A DNA stretch of 64,000 bases from Auanema rhodensis (taxonomy: Eukaryota > Nematoda > Chromadorea > Rhabditida > Rhabditidae). A model generated the notes under the pieces. The model did no database searches. It was not told the origin of the DNA and was given only the letters and a program-made list of their open reading frames with translations. This document shows, piece after piece, positions 55,201 to 64,000 of the stretch. Each line of letters opens with the position of its first letter. The first letter of the stretch is position 1. The stretch spans positions 12,348,131 through 12,412,130 of the forward strand of contig OZ059894.1 of NCBI GenBank assembly GCA_964057225.1, written 5' to 3'. Made by a program: the position numbers and the translations under genes.

Positions 55201-56285
55201 TTTTTGATGTGAGACAAATTGCAGCATAATTGGATGAGAATTTTAGAACAGTTGCAGTGACTCACACTTGAAAACACATGCCAAACCGTTTTTTTTATCT
55301 CACACTATAACAAGTAACTGAACAACATAAGCACATCGAGGTTTAACAAGATTGATCATCATTCAACGAAACGTTTGTATATATGAATGAATTTAACATT
55401 TATTTTACCAATAACCCAATGCAACTATCTTCTCTCATGTAAGACAAATTGAAGCCTAAGTTGATAAGAACTTTGGAACAGTTGCAGTGACCCACACATG
55501 AAAACACATGCCAAATCGTTTTTTCTATCTCACATTATAACAAGTAACTGAACAACATAAGCCCATCGAGGTTAAACAAGATTGATCATCATTCAACGAA
55601 ACGTTTAAATATATGAATGAACTCAATAATTATTTTACCAATATACCAATGCAACAACATTTTTTTTAATGTGAGACAAATTGAAGCCTAAGTTGATGAG
55701 AACTTTGGAACAGTTGCAGTGACTTACACATGAAAACACATGCCAAACCGTTTTTTCTATCTCACATTATAACAAGTAACTGAACAACATAAGCACATCG
55801 AGGTTAAACGAGATTGATCATCATTAAACGAAACATTTGTATATATGAATGAACTTAACTATTATTTCACCAATATGCCAATACAACAACTTTTTTTGAT
55901 GTGAGACAAATTGCAGCATAATTGGATGAGAACTTTAGAACAGTTGCAGTGACTCACACTTGAAAACACATGCCAAACCGTTTTTTTATCTCACAGTACA
56001 ACAAAAAACTGAGCAACATATGAACATTGTGGTTGAACATGATGAGTCATCATTTACCGAAACGTTCGTATATATTATATGAATCAACTTAACAAATATT
56101 TCACCAATATGCCAATACAACAACATTTTTTTTAATGTGAGACAAATTGAAGCCTAATTTGATGAAAACTTTGAAACAGTTGCAGTGACTCACACATGAA
56201 AACACATGCCAAACCGTTTTTTCTATCTCACAGTATAACAAGTAACTGAACAACATAAGCACGTCAAGGTTAAACAAGATTGATC
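52286..56285 (+). repeat. Interleaved 9-mer and 11-mer HOR relationships
   Basis: Two different lags overlap. The stretch 51,635-52,360 recurs at 53,715-54,440 with lag 2,081 (nine monomers), marked by GCATAATTAAATGAG. The stretch 52,795-53,745 recurs at 55,335-56,285 with lag 2,541 (eleven monomers), marked by AATAACCCAATGC and AAGCCCATCGAGG. The GTGACCCACAC tail allele first appears here, near 52,490. Monomers at about 54,410-55,100 (CACATCGAGG heads, GACGAATTGCAGC bodies) are close tandem relatives. Confidence 0.76.
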
Positions 56286-58120
56286 ATAATTTAACGAAAC
56301 GTTTAAATATATGAATGAACTTAACTATTATCTCACCAATATGCCAATAGAACAACTTTTTTTAATGTGAGACAGATTGCAGCATAATTTGATGAGAACT
56401 TTAGAACAGTTGCAGTGACTCACACATGAAAACACATGCCAAACCGTTTTTTCTATCTCACAGTATAACAAGTAACTGAACAACATAAGCTCGTCGAGGT
56501 TAAACAAGATTGATCATCATTTAACGAAACGTTTAAATATATAAATGAACTTAACAATTATTTTACCAATATGCCAATGCAACAACTTTTTCTAATGTGA
56601 GACAAATTCAAGCCTAAGTTGATGAGAACTTTGTAACAGTTGCAGTGACCCACACATGAAAACACATGCCAAACCGTTTTTTCTATCTCACATTATAACA
56701 AGTAACTGAACAACATAAGCACGTCAAGGTTAAACAAGATTGATCATCATTTAACGAAACGTTTAAATATATGAATGAACTCAACAATTATTTTACCAAT
56801 ATGCCAATGCAACAACTTTTTCTAATGTGAGACAAATTGAAGCCTAAGTTGATGAGAACTTTGGAACAGTTGCAGTGACCCACACATGAAAACACATGCC
56901 AAACCGTTTTTTCTATCTCACATTATAAGAAGTAACTGAACAACATAAGCACGTCATGGTTAAACAAGATTGATCATCATTAAACGAAACGTTTAAATAT
57001 ATGAATGAAATCAACAATTATTTTACCAATATGCCAATGCAACAACTTTTTCTAATGTGAGACAAATTGAAGCCTAAGTTGATGAGAACTTTGGAACAGT
57101 TGCAGTGACCCACACATGAAAACACATGCCAAACCGTTTTTTCTATCTCACATTATAACAAGTAACTGAACAACATAAGCACATCGAGGTTAAACGAGAT
57201 TGATCATCATTAAACGAAACGTTTGTATATATGAATGAACTTAACTATTATTTCACTAATAACCCAATGCAACTATCTTCTCTCATGTAAGACAAATTGA
57301 AGCCTAAGTTGATAAGAACTTTGGAACAGTTGCAGTGACCCACACATGAAAACACATGCCAAACCGTTTTTTCTATCTCACATTATAACAAGTAACTGAA
57401 CAACATAAGCACGTCAAGGTTAAACAAGATTGATCATCATTTAACGAAACGTTTAAATATATGAATGAACTCAACAATTATTTTACCAATAACCCAATGC
57501 AACTATCTTCTCTCATGTAAGACAAATTGAAGCCTAAGTTGATAAGAACTTTGGAACAGTTGCAGTGACCCACACATGAAAACACATGCCAAATCGTTTT
57601 TTCTATCTCACAATATAACGAGTAACTGAACAACATAAGCCCATCGAGGTTAAACAAGATTGATCATCATTCAACGAAACGTTTAAATATATGAATGAAC
57701 TCAATAATTATTTTACCAATATACCAATGCAACAACATTTTTTTTAATGTGAGACAAATTGAAGCCTAAGTTGATGAGAACTTTGGAACAGTTGCAGTGA
57801 CTTACACATGAAAACACATGCCAAACCGTTTTTTCTATCTCACATTATAACAAGTAACTGAACAACATAAGCACATCGAGGTTAAACGAGATTGATCATC
57901 ATTAAACGAAACGTTTGTATATATGAATGAACTTAACTATTATTTCACCGATATGCCAATAGAACAACTTTTTTTAATGTGAGACAGATTGCAGCATAAT
58001 TTGATGAGAACTTTAGAACAGTTGCAGTGACTCACACATGAAAACACATGCCAAACCGTTTTTTCTATCTCACAGTATAACAAGTAACTGAACAACATAA
58101 GCTCGTCGAGGTTAAACAAG
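56286..58120 (+). repeat. Locally homogenised monomers of the GCACGTCAAGG class
   Basis: About eight monomers, several almost identical neighbours. They carry CATTTAACGAAACG heads, ATGCAACAACTTTTTCTAATG bodies, CCCACACATG tails and CTCACATTATAAC ends. Two units with AATAACCCAATGC bodies (near 57,258 and 57,488) are adjacent and nearly the same. No longer HOR could be followed right through this stretch. Confidence 0.72.
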
Positions 58121-61080
58121 ATTGATCATCATTTAACGAAACGTTTAAATATATGAATGAACTCAACAATTATTTTACCAATATGCCAATGCAACAACTT
58201 TTTCTAATGTGAGACAAATTGAAGCCTAAGTTGATGAGAACTTTGGAACAGTTGCAGTGACCCACACATGAAAACACATGCCAAACCGTTTTTTCTATCT
58301 CACATTATAACAAGTAACTGAACAACATAAACACATCGAGGTTAAACGAGATTGATCATCATTAAACGAAACGTTTGTATATATGAATGAACTTAACTAT
58401 TATTTCACCAATATGCCAATACAACAACTTTTTTTAATGTGAGACAAATTGCAGCATAATTGGATGAAAACTTTAGAACAGTTGCAGTGACTCACACTTG
58501 AAAACACATGCCAAACCGTTTTTTTTATCTCACAGTACAACAAAAAACTGAGCAACATATGAACATTGTGGTTGAACATGATGAGTCATCATTTACCGAA
58601 ACGTTCGTATATATTATATGAATCAACTTAACAAATATTTCACCAATATGCCAATACAACAACATTTTTTTTTAATGTGAGACAAATTGAAGCCTAATTT
58701 GATGAAAACTTTGAAACAGTTGCAGTGACTCACACATGAAAACACATGCCAAACCGTTTTTTTTATCTCACAGTATAACAAGTAACTGAACAACATAAGC
58801 ACGTCAAGGTTAAACAAGATTGATCATAATTTAACGAAACGTTTAAATATATGAATGAACTTAACTATTATCTCAATAATATGCCAATAGAACAACTTTT
58901 TTTAATGTGAGACAGATTGCAGCATAATTTTATGAGAACTTTAGAACTGTTGCAGTGACTCACACATGAAAACACATGCCAAACCGTTTTTTCTATCTTA
59001 CAGTATAACAAGTAACTGAACAACATAAGCTCGTCGAGGTTAAACAAGATTGATCATCATTTAACGAAACGTTTAAATATATGAATGAACTTAACAATTA
59101 TTTTACCAATATGCCAATGCAACAACTTTTTCTAATGTGAGACAAATTGAAGCCTAAGTTGATGAGAACTTTGTAACAGTTGCAGTGACCCACACATGAA
59201 AACACATGCCAAACCGTTTTTTCTATCTCACAGTATAACAAGTAACTGAACAACATAAGCTCGTCGAGGTTAAACAAGATTGATCATCATTTAACGAAAC
59301 GTTTAAATATATGAATGAACTTAACAATTATTTTACCAATATGCCAATGCAACAACTTTTTCTAATGTGAGACAAATTGAAGCATAATTTGATGAGAACT
59401 TTAGAACAGTTGCAGTGACTCACACATGAAAACACATGCCAAACCGTTTTTTCTATCTTACAGTATAACAAGTAACTGAACAACATAAGCTCGTCGAGGT
59501 TAAACAAGATTGATCATCATTTAACGAAACGTTTAAATATATGAATGAACTTAACAATTATTTTACCAATATGCCAATGCAACAACTTTTTCTAATGTGA
59601 GACAAATTGAAGCCTAAGTTGATGAGAACTTTGTAACAGTTGCAGTGACCCACACATGAAAACACATGCCAAACCGTTTTTTCTATCTCACATTATAACA
59701 AGTAACTGAACAACATAAGCACGTCAAGGTTAAACAAGATTGATCATCATTTAACGAAACGTTTAAATATATGAATGAACTCAACAATTATTTTACCAAT
59801 ATGCCAATGCAACAACTTTTTCTAATGTGAGACAAATTGAAGCCTAAGTTGATGAGAACTTTGTAACAGTTGCAGTGACCCACACATGAAAACACATGCC
59901 AAACCGTTTTTTCTATCTCACATTATAACAAGTAACTGAACAACATAAGCACGTCAAGGTTAAACAAGATTGATCATCATTTAACGAAACGTTTAAATAT
60001 ATGAATGAACTCAACAATTATTTTACCAATATGCCAATGCAACAACTTTTTCTAATGTGAGACAAATTGAAGCCTAAGTTGATGAGAACTTTGGAACAGT
60101 TGCAGTGACCCACACATGAAAACACATGCCAAACCGTTTTTTCTATCTCACATTATAACAAGTAACTGAACAACATAAGCACATCGAGGTTAAACGAGAT
60201 TGATCATCATTAAACGAAACGTTTGTATATATGAATGAACTTAACTATTATTTCACCAATATGCCAATACAACAACTTTTTTTAATGTGAGACAAATTGC
60301 AGCATAATTGGATGAGAACTTTAGAACAGTTGCAGTGACTCACACTTGAAAACACATGCCAAACCGTTTTTTTTATCTCACAGTACAACAAAAAACTGAG
60401 CAACATATGAACATTGTGGTTGAACATGATGAGTCATCATTTACCGAAACGTTCGTATATATTATATGAATCAACTTAACAAATATTTCACCAATATGCC
60501 AATACAACAACATTTTTTTTTAATGTGAGACAAATTGAAGCCTAATTTGATGAAAACTTTGAAACAGTTGTAGCGACTCACACATGAAAACACATGCCAA
60601 ACCGTTTTTTCTATCTCTCAGTATAACAAGTAACTGAACAACATAAGCACGTCAAGGTTAAACAAGATTGATCATATTTTAACGGAACGTTTAAATATAT
60701 GAATGAACTTAACTATTATCTCAATAATATGCCAATAGAACAACTTTTTTTAATATGAGACAGATTGCAGCATAATTTGATGAGAACTTTAGAACAGTTG
60801 CAGTGACTCACACATGAAAACACATGCCAAACCGTTTTTTCTATCTTACAGTATAACAAGTAACTGAACAACATAAGCTCGTCGAGGTTAAACAAGATTG
60901 ATCATCATTTAACGAAACGTTTAAATATATGAATGAACTTAACAATTATTTTACCAATATGCCAATGCAACAACTTTTTCTAATGTGAGACAAATTGAAG
61001 CCTAAGTTGATGAGAACTTTGTAACAGTTGCAGTGACCCACACATGAAAACACATGCCAAACCGTTTTTTCTATCTCACA
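58121..61080 (+). repeat. 8-monomer HOR relationship (lag 1,850 bp)
   Basis: The stretch 58,121-59,230 recurs at about 59,970-61,080. Shared sites include the GCATAATTGGATG body (58,457 and 60,307), an expanded B unit with an ACATTTTTTTTTAATG body (58,660 and 60,510) and the unusual ATCTCAATAATATGCC (58,871 and 60,720). Monomers at 59,230-59,970 between the two are near-identical singles of the CTCGTCGAGG or CACGTCAAGG class with TTTGTAACAG. Confidence 0.78.
59594..59694. repeat. Inverted repeat arms within a monomer (9 bp, example)
   Basis: AATGTGAGA at 59,594-59,602 is the exact reverse complement of TCTCACATT at 59,686-59,694, with 83 bases between the arms. In monomers ending CTCACAGTATAAC only seven bases pair (TGTGAGA with TCTCACA). 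The pair is present in nearly every monomer. It could form a stem in a transcript or extruded single strand; no function is shown. Confidence 0.7.
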
Positions 61081-61583
61081 TTATAACAAGTAACTGAACA
61101 ACATAAGCACGTCAAGGTTAAACAAGATTGATCATCATTTAACGAAACGTTTAAATATATGAATGAACTCAACAATTATTTTACCAATATGCCAATGCAA
61201 CAACTTTTTCTAATGTGAGACAAATTGAAGCCTAAGTTGATGAGAACTTTGTAACAGTTGCAGTGACCCACACATGAAAACACATGCCAAACCGTTTTTT
61301 CTATCTCACATTATAACAAGTAACTGAACAACATAAGCACGTCAAGGTTAAACAAGATTGATCATCATTTAACGAAACGTTTAAATATATGAATGAACTC
61401 AACAATTATTTTACCAATATGCCAATGCAACAACTTTTTCTAATGTGAGACAAATTGAAGCCTAAGTTGATGTGAACTTTGGAACAGTTGCAGTGACTCA
61501 CACTTGCAAACACATGCCGAACCGTTTTTTTTATCTCACAGTACAACAAAAAACTGAGCAACATATGAACATTGTGGTTGAAC

Positions 61584-61598
61584 ATGATGAGTCATCAT
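61584..61598. repeat. Palindrome in B head, ATGATGA-G-TCATCAT (example)
   Basis: Seven-base arms flank a single central base. The inner seven bases, TGAGTCA, equal the known AP-1/GCN4-type recognition heptamer. The equivalent site at 4,865-4,879 reads TTGATGA-G-TCATCAA, so both outer bases differ yet still pair. Copies with GATAAGTC break one pair. Confidence 0.7.
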
Positions 61599-61613
61599 TT
61601 ACCGAAACGTTCG
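61585..61613 (+). other. Hammerhead-ribozyme-like core (example, probably incomplete)
   Basis: Read as RNA, UGAUGAG is followed twelve bases later by GAAAC and then GUUCGUA. This resembles the hammerhead core (CUGANGA, stem II, GAAA, short stem III, UH): A15.1-U16.1 and C15.2-G16.2 could pair around GUUC, and H17 would be A. The essential C3 is A here (G or U in other copies), stem II has little pairing, and stem I is not convincing. It is most likely chance or a decayed relic, not an active ribozyme. Confidence 0.2.
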
Positions 61614-63277
61614 TATATATTATATGAATCAACTTAACAAATATTTCACCAATATGCCAATACAACAACATTTTTTTTAATGTGAGACAAATCGAAGCCT
61701 AATTTGATGAAAACTTTGAAACAGTTGTAGTGACTCACACATGAAAACACATGCCAAACCGTTTTTTCTATCTCACATTATAACAAGTAACTGAACAACA
61801 TAAGCACGTCAAGGTTAAACAAGATTGATCATCATTTAACGAAACGTTTAAATATATGAATGAACTTAACTATTATCTCACCAATATGCCAATAGAACAA
61901 CTTTTTTTAATGTGAGACAGATTGCAGCATAATTTGATGAGAACTTTAGAACAGTTGCAGTGACTCACACATGAAAACACATGCCAAACCGTTTTTTCTA
62001 TCTTACAGTATAACAAGTAACTGAACAACATAAGCTCGTCGAGGTTAAACAAGATTGATCATCATTTAACAAAACGTTTAAATATATGAATGAACTTAAC
62101 AATTATTTTACCAATATGCCAATGCAACAACTTTTTCTAATGTGAGACAAATTGAAGCCTAAGTTGATGAGAACTTTGTAACAGTTGCAGTGACCCACAC
62201 ATGAAAACACATGCCAAACCGTTTTTTCTATCTCACATTATAACAAGTAACTGAACAACATAAGCACGTCAAGGTTAAACAAGATTGATCATCATTTAAC
62301 GAAACGTTTAAATATATGAATGAACTCAACAATTATTTTACCAATATGCCAATGCAACAACTTTTTCCAATGTGAGACAAATTGAAGCCTAAGTTGATGA
62401 GAACTTTGTAACAGTTGCAGTGACCCACACATGAAAACACATGCCAAACCGTTTTTTTTATCTCACAGTACAACAAAAAACTGAGCAACATATGAACATT
62501 GTGGTTGAACATGATGAGTCATCATTTACCGAAACGTTCGTATATATTATATGAATCAACTTAACAAATATTTCACCAATATGCCAATACAACAACAGTT
62601 TTTTTTAATGTGAGACAAATTGAAGCCTAATTTGATGAAAACTTTGAAACAGTTGCAGTGACTCACACATGAAAACACATGCCAAACCGTTTTTTCTATC
62701 TCACAGTATAACAAGTATCTGAACAACATAAGCACGTCAAGGTTAAACAAGATTGATCATAATTTAACGAAACATTTAAATATATGAATGAACTTAACAA
62801 ATATTTCACCAATATGCCAATACAACAACATTTTTTTTTAATGTGAGACAAATTGAAGCCTAATTTGATGAAAACTTTGAAACAGTTGCAGTGACTCACA
62901 CTTGAAAACACATGCCGAACCGTTTTTTTTATCTCACAGTATAACAAGTAACTGAACAACATAAGCACGTCAAGGTTAAACAAGATTGATCATAATTTAA
63001 CGAAACGTTTAAATATATGAATGAACTTAACTATTATCTCACCAATATGCCAATAGAACAACTTTTTTTAATGTGAGACAGATTGCAGCATAATTTGATG
63101 AGAACTTTAGAACAGTTGCAGTGACTCACACATGAAAACACATGCCAAACCGTTTTTTCTATCTTACAGTATAACAAGTAACTGAACAACATAAGCTCGT
63201 CGAGGTTAAACAAGATTGATCATCATTTAACAAAACGTTTAAATATATGAATGAACTTAACAATTATTTTACCAATA

Positions 63278-64000
63278 TGCCAATGCAACAACTTTTTCTA
63301 ATGTGAGACAAATTGAAGCCTAAGTTGATGAGAACTTTGTAACAGTTGCAGTGACCCACACATGAAAACACATGCCAAACCGTTTTTTCTATCTCACATT
63401 ATAACAAGTAACTGAACAACATAAGCACGTCAAGGTTAAACAAGATTGATCATCATTTAACGAAACGTTTAAATATATGAATGAACTCAACAATTATTTT
63501 ACCAATATGCCAATGCAACAACTTTTTCTAATGTGAGACAAATTGAAGCCTAAGTTGATGTGAACTTTGGAACAGTTGCAGTGACTCACACTTGCAAACA
63601 CATGCCGAACCGTTTTTTTTATCTCACAGTACAACAAAAAACTGAGCAACATATGAACATTGTGGTTGAACATGATGAGTCATCATTTACCGAAACGTTC
63701 GTATATATTATATGAATCAACTTAACAAATATTTCACCAATATGCCAATACAACAACATTTTTTTTAATGTGAGACAAATCGAAGCCTAATTTGATGAAA
63801 ACTTTGAAACAGTTGTAGTGACTCACACATGAAAACACATGCCAAACCGTTTTTTCTATCTCACATTATAACAAGTAACTGAACAACATAAGCACGTCAA
63901 GGTTAAACAAGATTGATCATCATTTAACGAAACGTTTAAATATATGAATGAACTTAACTATTATCTCACCAATATGCCAATAGAACAACTTTTTTTAATG
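63278..64000 (+). repeat. HOR copy 2 of the 2,088 bp unit, cut by the window edge
   Basis: Continues to match copy 1 at lag 2,088 up to the last base (equivalent to 61,912), so the repeat unit extends beyond the window. Confidence 0.82.

Larger units (their letters stand above)
61190..63277 (+). repeat. HOR copy 1 of a 9-monomer, 2,088 bp unit
   Basis: Marked by GTTGATGTGAACTTTGG (61,471 and 63,559), CACTTGCAAACACATGCCGAACC (about 61,501 and 63,589) and GACAAATCGAAGCC (61,686 and 63,774). The unit contains three expanded B monomers (near 61,615, 62,545 and a hybrid near 62,790), which explains the 18 bases over 9 x 230. Confidence 0.84.
1..64000 (+). repeat. Continuous satellite array, ~230 bp monomer, head to tail
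   Basis: The whole window is built from one tandemly repeated unit. The anchor AACTGAACAAC or AACTGAGCAAC recurs at 1, 231, 461, 691 and about 920, and onward to the last line, with spacing mostly 229-231 bp and up to about 237 bp in expanded B-type copies. All copies lie in the same orientation and the array enters and leaves the window without a boundary. No unique DNA, transposon or microsatellite interruption was seen. Because 230 is not a multiple of three, and stops occur in every monomer, no reading frame crosses more than about one unit. Long uninterrupted satellite with HOR structure is typical of eukaryotic centromeric or pericentromeric heterochromatin; that placement is inference. 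The family itself is not one I recognise. Confidence 0.98.

Noticed and set aside
1307-62983. Recurrent minus-strand open frames of 63-95 codons (for example 1,307-1,498, 3,080-3,271, 28,625-28,816, 62,696-62,983)
   Set aside because: They recur only because the satellite monomer recurs. Each sits in the same place of the unit, ends at a stop within about one monomer, and reads in a frame that 230 bp units cannot continue. No domain, start context or codon constraint was seen.
1-64000. CRISPR array
   Set aside because: The units are about 230 bp with no alternation of short identical repeats and unique spacers; the variable head is shared among many units.
1-64000. CENP-B box (NTTCGNNNNANNCGGGN)
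   Set aside because: GTTCGTATAT in B heads matches only the TTCG part; the required A is T and no CGGG follows in any monomer examined.
1-64000. Transposon or retroelement insertion
   Set aside because: No target-site duplication, terminal repeat, poly-A tail or long non-satellite segment interrupts the 230 bp rhythm at any point I checked.
1-64000. rRNA, tRNA or 5S gene cluster
   Set aside because: No monomer part resembles conserved rRNA or tRNA sequence, and the unit is AT-rich with no internal A or B box pair that I could identify.
1-64000. Telomeric or simple-sequence repeats
   Set aside because: Only very short TATATA and GAATGAATGAA runs occur inside monomers; no telomere-type array is present.
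5-64000. CATATG and CACATG as E-box regulatory sites
   Set aside because: They occur in almost every unit but are short, common in AT-rich DNA and not clearly more conserved than their surroundings.
1-64000. Hammerhead ribozyme on the minus strand
   Set aside because: TTGATGAC is present on the minus strand, but no GAAA follows at a suitable distance in the right order.

Overview
The window is a single uninterrupted block of satellite DNA. All 64,000 bases are head-to-tail copies, in one orientation, of a monomer of about 230 bp, giving roughly 277 monomers. I found no gene, RNA gene, mobile element, unique spacer or inversion. The first monomer counts to about 33% G+C. This points to eukaryotic heterochromatin (centromeric, pericentromeric or subtelomeric). 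Nothing in the sequence names the organism, and I do not recognise the satellite family. Moderate retention of CpG and the AT-rich monomer would fit many invertebrates or plants, but that is only a guess.

Each monomer has a variable head (about positions 10-75) and a more conserved body and tail. Heads fall into two families. A-type heads carry a TCGAGG or TCAAGG motif followed by a TGATCATC or TGATTATC stretch. B-type heads read ATGAACATTGTGGTTGAA followed by a GATGAGTCATC or GATAAGTCATC palindrome. Some B heads also carry a TATATATTATATG expansion, which gives monomers of up to about 237 bp. Heads and tails are linked: tails ending TACAACAAAA usually precede B heads, and tails ending TATAACAAGT usually precede A heads.

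Monomers are organised into a patchwork of higher-order repeats (HORs) whose lags are whole numbers of monomers. From left to right: a monomeric mosaic (1-3,090); a near-perfect tandem pair of 3,449 bp 15-mers (3,091-9,988); a series whose unit grows from 10 to 13 monomers (about 9,900-22,000, lags 2,307, 2,998, 2,998 and 2,993); a rearranged stretch with an 8-mer lag of 1,836 (22,001-25,959); two 3,680 bp 16-mers (25,960-33,440); a different pair of 16-mers with lag 3,683 (33,440-39,838); a tandem 1,616 bp 7-mer pair (40,471-43,702); a mosaic (43,703-46,749); a 3,020 bp 13-mer pair with one monomer swapped (46,750-52,285); interleaved 9-mer and 11-mer relationships (51,630-56,285); an 8-mer lag of 1,850 (58,120-61,080); and a 2,088 bp 9-mer that runs out of the right edge (61,190-64,000).

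Subfamilies change along the array. The left half is rich in TGCTCG heads with AAGCCAATGCAACTATC bodies. From about 43-47 kb onward, GCACGTCAAGG heads and CTCACATTATAAC tails take over, and from 52.5 kb the GTGACCCACAC allele appears. The points most worth a second look are the spread of one A/B hybrid monomer, the clean monomer replacement at 51.63 kb, a hammerhead-ribozyme-like core in B heads (lacking one essential base), and an inverted repeat that lengthens from 7 to 9 bp in the right part of the array.
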